64,000 bases of DNA from Paenarthrobacter sp. PH39-S1 (GCF_030063245.1 NZ_JASISR010000024.1:1-64000); one strand, 5' to 3'. Counted from the first letter of the stretch, positions 45,974 through 54,596 are shown. The notes: a model not told the origin generated them from the letters alone. Made by a program: numbers and translations.

Positions 45974-46924
45974 ATGTTCTGGACATCCTGGTTCCTTGCA
46001 CTCCTTGCCGTCATCCTGGCATGGCCGGTTCCCCTGTTGCTGGCCCGCGCCGGTTGGACCGCACGCTCCCCCTTCACCGCCATGGTCCTCTGGCAGGCAA
46101 TCGCCCTCGCTGGCGGGTTGTCCATGATCGGGGCAATGCTGGCGTTTGGGCTCGTGCCACTGGGCGGAAACCTGATCTCCGGGCTGAAGAATCTGCTCGG
46201 CATTCTGCTGGGCGGCAGCACCGGTGAGCGGCTCGAGTTCTGGCATGCCTTCGCGCTCAGCGCCGCGGCCCTGCTGCTTGCCCACCTGCTGTTCACTCTG
46301 CTGTTGACCTACGCACGGATCCGCAAACAACGCCGTCGGCACCGCGAGCTGTTGGATCTGCTCAGCTCACCGGCTACCGGCAGGCCGGGAACGGTGGTCA
46401 TCAATCACGACGCACCCGTAGCATATTGCCTGCCCGGCGGCTCCCGTTCCGTCACGGTGCTCTCCGACGGACTCATGAACATGCTGGAGCCGGACGAACT
46501 GCGGGCGGTCCTGATTCATGAAAACGCCCATCTTGCCCAACGCCACCATCTGCTGCTTTGGGCCTTCGCAGCCTGGCGTTCCGCACTGCCTTGGCTGCCC
46601 ACGTCACGGCTGGCGCAGCGCTCGGTCAACTCGCTGATAGAGATGTTGGCCGACGACGTCGCACTGGAATCAGTGGACCGCTCCACCCTGGTGAAGGCGA
46701 TCGCTCTGGTGGCCAGCGGCTCGGCCCTGCTGCCCGCCAGCGAGCTGGTGAACGGTGGCGCAGACCGCATCGATACTCCGGAGACGACGTCGGCACGGCT
46801 GGGCCGGCTGCTGAAGCCGGCTCCGGTACTAAGCCGGAACGCGCAGCTCCTGGTGCTGGCCGGCTCCGTCCTGCTGCTCGCGGTGCCCACGGCGCTGCTG
46901 ATCGTGCCGGGGCTGCTCGGCTGA
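45974..46924 (+). CDS. M56 family membrane metallopeptidase (BlaR1-like, no sensor domain)
   Basis: The product has 316 residues. Three to four N-terminal membrane helices surround a cytoplasmic zinc protease domain with HENAH (HExxH) in AVLIHENAHLAQRHH and the distal acidic ligand in EMLADDVAL. A final helix ends the protein. The extracellular penicillin-binding sensor of BlaR1 is missing, as in many actinobacterial M56 proteins. It probably inactivates the adjacent repressor by proteolysis. What it senses is unknown. Confidence 0.9.
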   Translation: MFWTSWFLALLAVILAWPVPLLLARAGWTARSPFTAMVLWQAIALAGGLSMIGAMLAFGLVPLGGNLISGLKNLLGILLGGSTGERLEFWHAFALSAAALLLAHLLFTLLLTYARIRKQRRRHRELLDLLSSPATGRPGTVVINHDAPVAYCLPGGSRSVTVLSDGLMNMLEPDELRAVLIHENAHLAQRHHLLLWAFAAWRSALPWLPTSRLAQRSVNSLIEMLADDVALESVDRSTLVKAIALVASGSALLPASELVNGGADRIDTPETTSARLGRLLKPAPVLSRNAQLLVLAGSVLLLAVPTALLIVPGLLG

Positions 46925-46925
46925 G

Positions 46926-47633
46926 ATGATCAGCCCACGTTCCGCCGGTAAGGTCCCGACACTGGAAGGGCCGGTCAAAGACCTCCATGGTGTCCCGGTC
47001 GACTTTAGTTTCGGTGGCACCCGCCCCCACGATTTCAGACACTCCTATGCCCAGCGGCACGTCGACAACGGCACCGCACCGGACGAACTCCGGGACCTGC
47101 TCGATCACGAAGACGTCCGCACCACGATGGGCTACTACCAGGTCAACGACACCCGCAAACGTGCCGCCGCAAACCTGCTCGCACCCCTGACCTATGACCG
47201 GACTGGCAACAAAATAGGCCTCTCAGCCGGGCGCCGCGGCCTTGCCTCCATCGCCGTGCCCTACGGCGGGTGCACCGAGCCATCCAATGTTAAGGCCGGA
47301 GGAAACGCCTGCCCCGTCCGCTTTCAATGCTCCGGGTGCACCTTCTACCGCCCAGATCCTTCCTACCTTCCCGACATTGAACGGCACCTCGTGGAGTTGA
47401 AAACCAACGCAGCCCAAGCCCGCCGCCTCAATGCCCCGCCCTACGCCATCGCGAACTTTGACGGTCAGGTAGAGGACTTCAAGCAAATCGTTGACCGCAT
47501 GCGCACAGACCTTGCACTCCTACCAGAGCCCGACAGGCAGGCTATCACCGAGGCGGCAACACTCCTGCGGACCTCCCGGCTCACAGCACGACCGGGCCAA
47601 CAGCTCCCCATAACCGTCAAGGAACTACCATGA
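46926..47633 (+). pseudogene. Tyrosine recombinase/integrase, 5'-truncated
   Basis: The 235 residues hold only the C-terminal catalytic part: the His-x-x-Arg box in RPHDFRHSYAQRH, then LLDHEDVRTTMGYYQV with the distal His and the Tyr nucleophile. A Cys-rich tail typical of actinobacterial multi-recombinase transposons follows (NACPVRFQCSGCTFYRPDPSYLP). The N-terminal core-binding domain and the first catalytic Arg are missing, and similarity starts about 30 residues in, directly after the M56 peptidase stop. It is therefore a transposon end fused onto native DNA. It overlaps the next gene by ATGA. Confidence 0.82.
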
Positions 47634-48185
47634 CAAATGTGAAGAGCGCCCCGTTCGCAGGCATGGTCGCCGCCCGCCAGCGGGAAGCCGATCGAAAGCA
47701 GGCCGCCACGGCCTCCATGATCAACAGATTTCTTTTGGACGGGTCACTCATCAGCATCACAGCTGTCGCGGGCGCCGCAGGCGTCAGCCGCAACTTCATC
47801 TACTCCCACGAAACCCTCCTGCACCAGCTTGTCAGCTGCCCGCCAAACCCAGGCCGCCGCCCACACCCCAAGACAAAGACCCCCGACGAACGGCGCAGCC
47901 GGGCGAACAGCGCTTCAGGCGGAAATAGCGCTAGCGCATCAGAGCATCAAACGGCTTCGCCAGGAACTCGCCGAACTGAAGAGACGGCATGAGCACTGCC
48001 TTGGGGAACAGATCCGCACGGCGGATCCAACAGAAGAAGCCCTCTCAGCAGCTGCCAAAAACCTCGAAAACGAACGACTTAGCGAGAAGAACCGACTCCT
48101 AAACCAACAAGTCCGCACACTCAGCCACCGCATTGACGACCTGCTCGACGACCTCACCGCCGAACGCCGCGGGACGATCAACTAG
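47630..48185 (+). pseudogene. DUF6262/TnpC-like transposon accessory protein, frameshifted
   Basis: The first frame (from ATG 47630) gives MTNVKSAPFAGMVAARQREAD and an HTH-like segment (ISITAVAGAAGVSRNFIYSH). It then turns into Ser-rich nonsense ending at 47992. A +1 frame from about 47895 continues as a coiled coil (ALQAEIALAHQSIKRLRQEL ... LNQQVRTLSHRIDDLLDDL) to 48185. Together they match the small helical third protein that accompanies tyrosine recombinases in Tn554-like elements. A single-base insertion near 47880-47910 is the simplest explanation. Confidence 0.75.
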
Positions 48186-48680
48186 TCGGCGGCTCCTCAA
48201 GGCTTAAGGAAGGGGAACAGGATACGCCTGAAAGGGGCAGTGCTGGGGGTCCGGACTGCCGGGGAACGGTGGTCGGCGATAGGCCTGCGATGTTGGTTTG
48301 GGAATTTATTAGAACAGTGTGCCGTAAACGGCCCCTTCACCGGATGGGTGTTACGAGACAGTCGCCGACCAGTCCCCACGGTGATGCATGTCAGTGCACC
48401 ATGTGTCCGGTGGCGGACCCTCCTATGCACACTACCGATCGTTTATCCGAACAGTCCCCTTGCGGGACGTTTCGACAGAATAACGGGTAACAAGCCTCCC
48501 CCACTAGACACTATCTAGTGGGGCGGAATCGCTATCCGCTGACTGTCGAGATGGGAGTCGCTGCGTCTTCGGCGGACGGGTCACTAATTTCCCACGATGA
48601 AATGCCCGTCTGTGCCTGAAGCAAGCCGCCTGATCGGCTACCGGGGACTAGGGCAATCTGTGCGGCCGTCCGGGGTCTAT
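48186..48680. other. Noncoding stretch with a perfect palindrome
   Basis: This is 495 bp of lower-GC sequence after the transposon remnant with no credible gene. Its clearest structure is a perfect 10-bp stem, CCCCACTAGA (48499-48508) with TCTAGTGGGG (48514-48523), around a 5-nt loop. The stem could be a terminator, a transposon end or a recombination site. It may contain the far end of the tyrosine-recombinase element. Confidence 0.5.
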
Positions 48681-49409
48681 TCATGGGGATGAGTGGGCGG
48701 AGGTATGCGCGGACCTTTTGTTGATCCGGGAGATCCGACTAAGACGTGGTTCGATGAGGTTGTTCCATAGGGGAAGCCAGAACAGTATTCCCGCGGTGCT
48801 GATGAGCAGGGAACCGGCTACGTCGGTTGGGTAGTGGACGCCCAGATACAGCCGTGACAAAGCCACCATGACAGCGAAAATACCACCGACAACGGCGGTA
48901 ACGGTCCGCTGCCTTGGGGTGCGGGCAAGGACCAGCACCGCACCCCAGACCAGGGCTACTGCGAATGCGGTGTGGCCGCTGGGAAAGCTGTCATGGCCGT
49001 TTTCCAGGATCAAAGCGTGCGTGACGGATCCGGGGGGCCGCAGGCGGGATACCGTGATCTTTCCGATTTCCGAGGACAGCCAGCCGGCAGCGACCGTGGA
49101 CCCGAACGCCAGGGCGGTCAGTGGTCTGCGCAGGAGGAACATCAGGATCAGGCACACAACGGCGAGGATGACCACGTTCCCTGCCGGGGAGAGCACACCG
49201 TTGATGATCGTGGCGATGGTCGTCAGGGCCGGACTGCGGTCGTGGCTGAGGCCGACGTCGGCATCAAGGTCCGGGCCAGGTGAGCCGAAGCTTTTCGCCA
49301 GTACCCCCAGGGACAGGGTGAGTACGAGCAGGATCACGGAGCCGGGCAGCAGCCACCAGGAGCGCCCTGGCAGGCGCAGGGCAGGGATGCGGGAGGTGAG
49401 GTGTTTCAA
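48681..49409 (-). CDS. PAP2 superfamily lipid phosphatase
   Basis: This 242-residue membrane enzyme has about six helices. The three phosphatase motifs are KITVSRLRPP, the PSGH of HDSFPSGHTAFA, and SRLYLGVHYPTDVAGS, which carries the His nucleophile/Asp pair. Substrates of such proteins are undecaprenyl diphosphate, phosphatidate or similar lipids. I chose TTG at 49409, with AAGGAA 7 nt upstream. The longer frame to 49625 lies in the ChrB-like gene. It follows that gene by 10 nt, so the two form an operon. Confidence 0.87.
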   Translation of the reverse strand: MKHLTSRIPALRLPGRSWWLLPGSVILLVLTLSLGVLAKSFGSPGPDLDADVGLSHDRSPALTTIATIINGVLSPAGNVVILAVVCLILMFLLRRPLTALAFGSTVAAGWLSSEIGKITVSRLRPPGSVTHALILENGHDSFPSGHTAFAVALVWGAVLVLARTPRQRTVTAVVGGIFAVMVALSRLYLGVHYPTDVAGSLLISTAGILFWLPLWNNLIEPRLSRISRINKRSAHTSAHSSP

Positions 49410-49419
49410 GCGGTGTTCC

Positions 49420-49968
49420 TTACGGGAGTACGGTCTCGTAGACCTGGTGGGCGTAGCCTTCCAGTGCGCCGGTGCACCGGGAGAGGTGCTCCTGGGCCGT
49501 GTCGGCTTGGGGCAGACGCAGGACGTCGCGGGATTTGAGGTCCCGGTACCAGCGGCGCAGCCGTTCCAGGCTTTGTTCCTCTTCTTCAAGTTCTGCGAAC
49601 GTGAACTTGGACGTGGCGATCTCACGGACTATTTCGTCTTCGAATTTCCCGCAGTCGGCGATGAACTCGGTCCATTCCTCGGCCCTCGCGGCCGCGAACG
49701 CGGCACGGAAAAGCGCGGTACCGGCATCGTTGCGGGGGGCGGCATCGATCACGGTGAGCGTCCCGGATCCGCGCTCGGCGAGTTCCCCGGCCCTTGCCAA
49801 TGCGGTTTCGAAGGCCGGCAACGCGGGAAGCACCCAGGTGCCGTGGGAGACGGGAACGGCCCCGGCCCGGCGCAGCTCCCGCCACACGGCAACCCGGTGC
49901 CGGGACGGCTGTGCCGGGACTTGCACCAAAACCAGCACCCACCCGAAATCCTCCGTCGTCACATCCAT
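49420..49968 (-). CDS. ChrB-type protein (chromate resistance regulator N-terminal domain)
   Basis: The product has 182 residues. Starting at ATG 49968 it gives MDVTTEDFGWVLVLVQVPAQ, followed by PSRHRVAVWRELRRAGAV and VSHGTWVLPAL, which match the winged-helix-like ChrB N-terminal domain. A coiled-coil, Glu-rich segment (FAELEEEEQSLERLRRWYRDL) comes next. The C-terminal ChrB domain is absent, as in the small stand-alone members. The in-frame extension to 50202 has no similarity. An imperfect dyad overlaps the region just upstream of the start. It likely regulates the divergent PAP2 and DedA-MFS genes. A chromate link is not proven. Confidence 0.82.
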   Translation of the reverse strand: MDVTTEDFGWVLVLVQVPAQPSRHRVAVWRELRRAGAVPVSHGTWVLPALPAFETALARAGELAERGSGTLTVIDAAPRNDAGTALFRAAFAAARAEEWTEFIADCGKFEDEIVREIATSKFTFAELEEEEQSLERLRRWYRDLKSRDVLRLPQADTAQEHLSRCTGALEGYAHQVYETVLP

Positions 49969-49971
49969 AAG

Positions 49972-49987
49972 TGTATCATTTGTTACA
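49972..49987. promoter_or_regulatory. Imperfect dyad upstream of the ChrB-like gene
   Basis: On the minus strand TGTAACA-AA-TGATACA lies 3-4 nt from the ATG and overlaps a possible -10 element. It is the only clear dyad in the divergent chrB-dedA region and is a candidate autoregulatory operator. Confidence 0.5.
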
Positions 49988-50107
49988 TAGCCTTGGGCGA
50001 CTGCCCGTGGCCGTGACATGCGAGGAGCAGACCGTGAAGCAGGAACCGGTGCCCGTGCACTTCTTCGGGCAGGACCGAGGGTTTCACGGTCCCGGAAGGG
50101 GTGCCCT

Positions 50108-50746
50108 GTGAGCGGGTTCGTGGACAGCATCCTGAACGTTAGCCCGCTCTTGGCGTTGACCTTGGTGGGTTTGCTGGTGTTCGCCGAGGATGCCCTGTTC
50201 ATCGGGTTCGTGATCCCCGGGGAGACGGCTGCGGTCCTTGGAGGGGTCGTTGCCAGCCGCGGTCACGTGCAGCTGTGGATGATGATGGTCCTGGTCGTGG
50301 TGGCCGCCGTTGTCGGGGACACGGTCGGCTACGAGATCGGCAAACACTTCGGTCCGCGGGTGCTGGACCTGAAGGTCATGAATAAACGCCGGGGGAAATT
50401 GGATAAGGCGCAGGATTTCCTGCGCCGCCGGGGCGGATCAGCGGTTTTTCTGGGCCGCTTCGTAGCGTTTTTCCGTGCAGTCATGCCGGCCCTGGCTGGA
50501 ACATCTAAGATGCCCTACCCGCATTTCCTGGCCTTCAACGCCGCTGGCGGCCTGGTCTGGGGATCCGGATTCGTGCTGCTCGGTTTTTTGGCCGGTAATT
50601 CCTATGAGGTTGTTGCCAAGGCTGCCGGGCGTGACATCACCACCGCCGTCGTTATCGCGGCCGTAGTCGCGGTGATCGTTTGGCGGGTGCGCAAGGCGCG
50701 CCGGGAATACCGCCGGAATCAACCGGCGGCTGAGCCGGATCAATGA
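50108..50746 (+). CDS. DedA family membrane protein
   Basis: The product has 212 residues and about five hydrophobic segments. DedA signatures include the early re-entrant VFAEDALFIGFVIPGETAAVLGG with its Glu/Asp, and the FLGRFVAFFRAVMPALAGTSKMPYPHFLAFNAAGGLVWG block with the conserved Arg pair. Family members flip undecaprenyl phosphate or phospholipids. I chose GTG at 50108 with GGAAGGGG upstream. The frame back to 50018 lacks similarity. It overlaps the MFS gene by four bases (ATGA). Confidence 0.88.
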   Translation: MSGFVDSILNVSPLLALTLVGLLVFAEDALFIGFVIPGETAAVLGGVVASRGHVQLWMMMVLVVVAAVVGDTVGYEIGKHFGPRVLDLKVMNKRRGKLDKAQDFLRRRGGSAVFLGRFVAFFRAVMPALAGTSKMPYPHFLAFNAAGGLVWGSGFVLLGFLAGNSYEVVAKAAGRDITTAVVIAAVVAVIVWRVRKARREYRRNQPAAEPDQ

Positions 50747-51969
50747 CCGCCGAGCGGCAGAGTACCGTTTTTTCACCCCGCCGCCGGCACTTGTTTCCCT
50801 TGTACGCAGCAGGGTTCACCACGGCGTTCGGTGCCCATGCCGTGGCGGCGAATCTCGGTGCCTACAGTGCCGGCCATGGCCAGTCCCTGCTGCTGCTCGG
50901 ACTCATGCTGGCCCTGTACGACGGGGCTGAGGTGCTGCTTAAACCCGTCTTCGGGACGCTCTCGGACCGGATCGGGGCCCGTCCGGTCCTGCTCGGCGGC
51001 CTGGTGGCCTTCGCCCTCTTTTCGGCCGCGTTCGTCCTGGCCCGGGATGCTGCCTGGCTGTGGCTGGCACGGTTAGGTCAGGGGGCAGCGGCATCGGCGT
51101 TTTCTCCGGCAGCCTCTTCCCTGGTGTCGCGGCTGAACCCGGCAGGGCGGCAGGGCAGGGCGTTCGGCACTTACGGGTTTTACAAGAGCGTCGGATACAC
51201 GGCCGGCCCGCTGATCGGCGGAGCACTGGTCGCCGCGGGCGGGCTGGACCTGTTGTTTACCCTCACGGCATTGCTGGCACTGGCTGTCGGCCTATGGGCC
51301 TTCCTGGCCGTGCCCGTGGTGGCGCCGCTTCCCCGGGCGCGGCAGAGCGTCGCTGACCTGGCTCGGCGGCTGGGCGATCGGGGCTTCCTGGCCCCGACCG
51401 CCGCCTTGGCAGCCGCGACAGCGGCACTGTCCGTCGGCGTCGGCTTCCTGCCCCTCTCGGGGGCAGCCGCGGGTCTCGGGCCTGTCGCCACCGGAGCCGC
51501 TGTCTCGCTTCTGGCCGTCTGCGCCGCCGTTGCCCAGCCGCTGGCCGGGCGGGCATCGGACACACCAGCCGGTCCGGGCCGCCTCGTGGGCTTGGGTTTG
51601 GCACTCACGGCCGCCGGCCTGGCCGCCGCGATGCTACCCGGGATCCCCGGACTCCTCGCGGCCGCTGTCGGCATCGGTGCCGGAACGGGGATCATCACCC
51701 CGGTCGCGTTTGCGGCCCTGGCCGCCGCCACACCGCCGGAGCGGCTGGGCCAGACGATGGGCACGGCCGAAATCGGCCGTGAACTCGGCGACGCGGGAGG
51801 CCCGCTGCTGGTAGGGGTGGTCGCCGCCGCTGTGAGCCTCACGGCCGGCTACGGTGCCCTCGCCCTCCTGACCGCCGTCGCCGCAGTATCCTTCCGACGT
51901 CGTCCCCGCACCGGAGGCATGTCACCGGCAGCGGTGAAAACCAGCCCGACCCGAACGGAACCAGGATGA
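50743..51969 (+). CDS. MFS transporter
   Basis: This 408-residue protein has 12 hydrophobic segments. The loop 2-3 motif is recognisable as GTLSDRIGARPVLL. A second cytoplasmic loop falls mid-protein (~residues 200-215). It is Ala/Leu/Gly-rich and has no substrate signature. It is translationally coupled to dedA upstream and to the PAP2-LssY frame downstream (ATGA overlaps on both sides). Efflux of a toxic compound is likely for such context, but the substrate is unknown. Confidence 0.87.
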   Translation: MTAERQSTVFSPRRRHLFPLYAAGFTTAFGAHAVAANLGAYSAGHGQSLLLLGLMLALYDGAEVLLKPVFGTLSDRIGARPVLLGGLVAFALFSAAFVLARDAAWLWLARLGQGAAASAFSPAASSLVSRLNPAGRQGRAFGTYGFYKSVGYTAGPLIGGALVAAGGLDLLFTLTALLALAVGLWAFLAVPVVAPLPRARQSVADLARRLGDRGFLAPTAALAAATAALSVGVGFLPLSGAAAGLGPVATGAAVSLLAVCAAVAQPLAGRASDTPAGPGRLVGLGLALTAAGLAAAMLPGIPGLLAAAVGIGAGTGIITPVAFAALAAATPPERLGQTMGTAEIGRELGDAGGPLLVGVVAAAVSLTAGYGALALLTAVAAVSFRRRPRTGGMSPAAVKTSPTRTEPG

Positions 51970-53697
51970 ACCAAACCGCAACTCAGCAGGACACCGGAAG
52001 GAAAAAGCGGCCGGGGATGATGAGCGTAAAGACGCTCAAGTATGGGGCGGTCCTGCTGGCGGTGGTTGTTTTGACCGCCCTGAACGCCTACCTGCTCAAT
52101 ACGCTCGATGTCGTCGGGACCCCGTTGATTTTCGCGGCCGCTTTACTCGTCCAGATGCTGTTGATCATCATGTTCGTCTTCAGTCTCATCATGGTGTGGC
52201 GCACGCCGCTGAAAATCGCCTGGTCAATACTGCTCTCCGCCGGGGAAGGGGTACGGGGCAACACCTACATCGTCAGGCTCCGGCAACGCTACCCGCAACT
52301 CATCCGCTGGGCCGGGCGCCGGTTCTCCATGAAACAACCGACGGGGCTGGTCCTGACCATAGGCGCCGCGGCCGCGGTCGCGGCTCTGCTGCTCTTCACA
52401 GCATCACCCGGGCCGTCATCTTGGAAACCTCGTACGCAGGCATCGACCAGCGCATCGTGAACCTTGTGCCGAATATCCGCACGGACGGGCAAAACGCGTT
52501 CTTCAGTGTTGTCGCTTTTGCCGCCAGTTCGACGTCGGTCATCCTTTCCCTCATCGTCCTGGGCATAGTCTCTTGGCGGCTGCGGAAATGGTGGCTGCCG
52601 GTCCTGCTGGCCACGCTTTTGGCCTGGAAACCCTCAGTTCCGCGGTGATCAAGCAGATCCTGGCACGGCCCCGGCCGGACCGGTCCCGGGGCCTGCTGAC
52701 CGAAAACAGCTTCAGTTTTCCCAGCGGCAACACGCTGACAGCGACCGTCATAGGCGACCTGACAGCCTACCTGCTGTGCTGTACCATTAAGTCCTCCATC
52801 GGCAGGCTGATGGTCGTCCTAGCCGCGCTGACCGCGATAATACTCGTCGAAATCAGCCGGATATATCTGGGCGTCCACTACCCCAGCGACATCCTGGGCA
52901 GTCTCGCCTTGGGCATGTTTCTTCTCGCCGTCATCATCACACCCTTGGAAATCAACCACAGATTCCACCTCTTAGAGCCGGTGAAGCTCACCGGCGCGGT
53001 CAAACGGCCGCTCCTGATCGCCGTTGCCGCTGCCGTCCTGTTCGCCGGGATATTCGGCGCACAACTCACGCCCCTCACCGTCGTCGAACCTCAGGAAGCT
53101 TCCGAGGTACTGCCCGCGCTGGATGAAGCCGCCACTAAGCGGTTGCCTGTCTACAGCGAAACGCTGACCGGGGCCAGGATGGAACCCGTCAATTTCATCT
53201 ACCTCGGCAGCCAGGAGCAGATTGACGGCCTCTTCAAGCGAGCCGGATGGTACAAAGCCGACCCCTCGACCCTAAGCAACACCCTGCGATCCATCCTGGT
53301 GGCAGTACGCAACGAGCAATACCTCACGGCCCCGGTCACGCCCTCATACCTGGCCGCCAAGCCCGAGACCATGGCGTTCGAAAAACCCACCGACGCCAAC
53401 ACCCTGGTCCAGCGGCACCACACAAGGATCTGGAAAACCAACTACATGGTCGCAGGCCAGCCCGTCTGGGTCGCCACGGCCAGCTTCGACCGGGGCATCG
53501 GAATCGGCACGCAATCCGGGCTGCCGACCCACCACATCGACCCCGATGTGGACGCGGAAAGGGCCTACATCCTGCAATCACTCAAGGTCACCCAACCACA
53601 CCTGCTCCACGCACGGACGCCCAGCTCGGACACCACGCAACCGGCGACGGATTTTTTACCGATGGCCAGGCGGCAGTACTCAATCTCGAAAACCTGA
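51966..53697 (+). pseudogene. PAP2 phosphatase with LssY C-terminal domain, two frameshifts
   Basis: Three frames join into one protein. The frame from ATG 51966 encodes membrane helices to about 52400. A second frame carries SITRAVILETSYAGIDQ ... LSLIVLGIVSWRLRKWWLP to about 52620. A third frame runs from LETLSSAVIKQILARPRPD through SFSFPSGNTLTAT and SRIYLGVHYPSDILGS, the PAP2 motifs, into an LssY_C domain (MEPVNFIYLGSQEQIDGLFKRAGW) ending at 53697. Both shifts are -1, as if one base were lost each time. Either the gene is dead or these are sequencing errors. It closes the DedA-MFS operon. Confidence 0.8.
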
Positions 53698-53854
53698 ACC
53701 AATAGTTACGTGGCACCCACCCACCGCACGGCACCGACAAACGGACTTCCTTCCCCGCCAGCCATTCATTCGCATCCGAAGCAGCCGACTCCGTCAACTA
53801 ACGGCCGGTTCTGAGACAGTCCCGGACCAAGCAACGCGCCGAGATAAAACCGTC

Positions 53855-53908
53855 CACAACCCGTCTCACAACAGGTCTGCGAATACCGATGTTATGAGAT
53901 GGGTTGTG
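53855..53908. repeat. Inverted repeat upstream of the serine recombinase (res-like)
   Basis: CACAACCCGTCTCACAAC (53855-53872) and GTTATGAGATGGGTTGTG (53891-53908) are inverted copies, matching at 16 of 18 positions, with an 18-nt centre. They lie 14 nt before the recombinase ATG, where Tn3-type elements keep their resolution site. A further GTTCTGAGACAG half-site occurs at 53809-53820. Confidence 0.65.
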
Positions 53909-53921
53909 CGACAGTAGACGA

Positions 53922-54596
53922 ATGGCGACCCAACATTTCGATCTCATCGGTTACGCCCGATATGTGGGCACGAGACACATCCAGCCTGGTCTCTGTCTCA
54001 TACCGAGCATCGATTCTTCAGGTGCCGTCTCCACCAATGGACAAGACGCCCAACCGCAACGAGACGCCCTCAAAAGAGCCGGCTGCGGCCGGATCTTCGA
54101 AGACAAAATCTCCAGCCGCGCCATCGCCCGCCCAGGGCTCGCCGAAGCCCTCGACCATCTCCGTCCGACAGACACCCTTTGCGTGTGGAAAATGGACCGC
54201 CTCGGCCGGTCGGTGAAAGAAGTCCTCGCCATCGCCGATAGCCTCCACGACCAAGGAGTCGGGCTGCGGATTCTCACCGGCACCCTAACCGGAACCTACA
54301 ACCCGACCGGAGAAGGGAAATTCTTCTTCATTATGATGGCCGCGTTCGCCGAACTCGAGCGCGACATGATCTACGAACGAACCATGGCCGACCTCGCAGC
54401 CGCCCGGACCCAAGGAGGCACCGGCGGATGCACAACGGTCATGGATACCGACACCCTCGCAGCCGCCCGGGCCAGACAGGCCAATGGGGAAAGTCCCACA
54501 CAGATCGCTAAAGCGCTTGGCATCTCCCGCGCGTCGATCTACCGCCACCTCCCAATCAGCAACACCCGAACCCTGCCACCGGGACTGGAGCCTTAG
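53922..54596 (+). CDS. Serine recombinase (Tn3-type resolvase/invertase) with internal insertion
   Basis: This 224-residue protein starts MATQHFDLIGYAR. The expected continuation VSTNGQDAQ, with the catalytic Ser, comes only after 22 extra residues (66 in-frame bases, about 53961-54026). The rest is standard: ALKRAGCGRIFEDKISS, LWKMDRLGRS-type WKMDRLGRSVKEV, GKFFFIMMAAFAELERDMI and a C-terminal HTH (SPTQIAKALGISRASIYRHL). The insertion falls between beta-strand 1 and the nucleophile, so activity is doubtful. The recombinase is the resolvase of a Tn3-family element whose terminal repeat lies 37 nt downstream. The transposase gene is missing. Confidence 0.85.
   Translation: MATQHFDLIGYARYVGTRHIQPGLCLIPSIDSSGAVSTNGQDAQPQRDALKRAGCGRIFEDKISSRAIARPGLAEALDHLRPTDTLCVWKMDRLGRSVKEVLAIADSLHDQGVGLRILTGTLTGTYNPTGEGKFFFIMMAAFAELERDMIYERTMADLAAARTQGGTGGCTTVMDTDTLAAARARQANGESPTQIAKALGISRASIYRHLPISNTRTLPPGLEP

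Noticed and set aside
45558-46924. BlaI/M56 pair considered as a beta-lactam resistance locus
   Set aside because: There is no beta-lactamase or PBP gene nearby, and the peptidase has no penicillin-sensor domain.
48868-50016. 382-codon plus-strand frame opposite the PAP2 and ChrB-like genes
   Set aside because: It is antisense to two supported genes and spans both, with no domain features.
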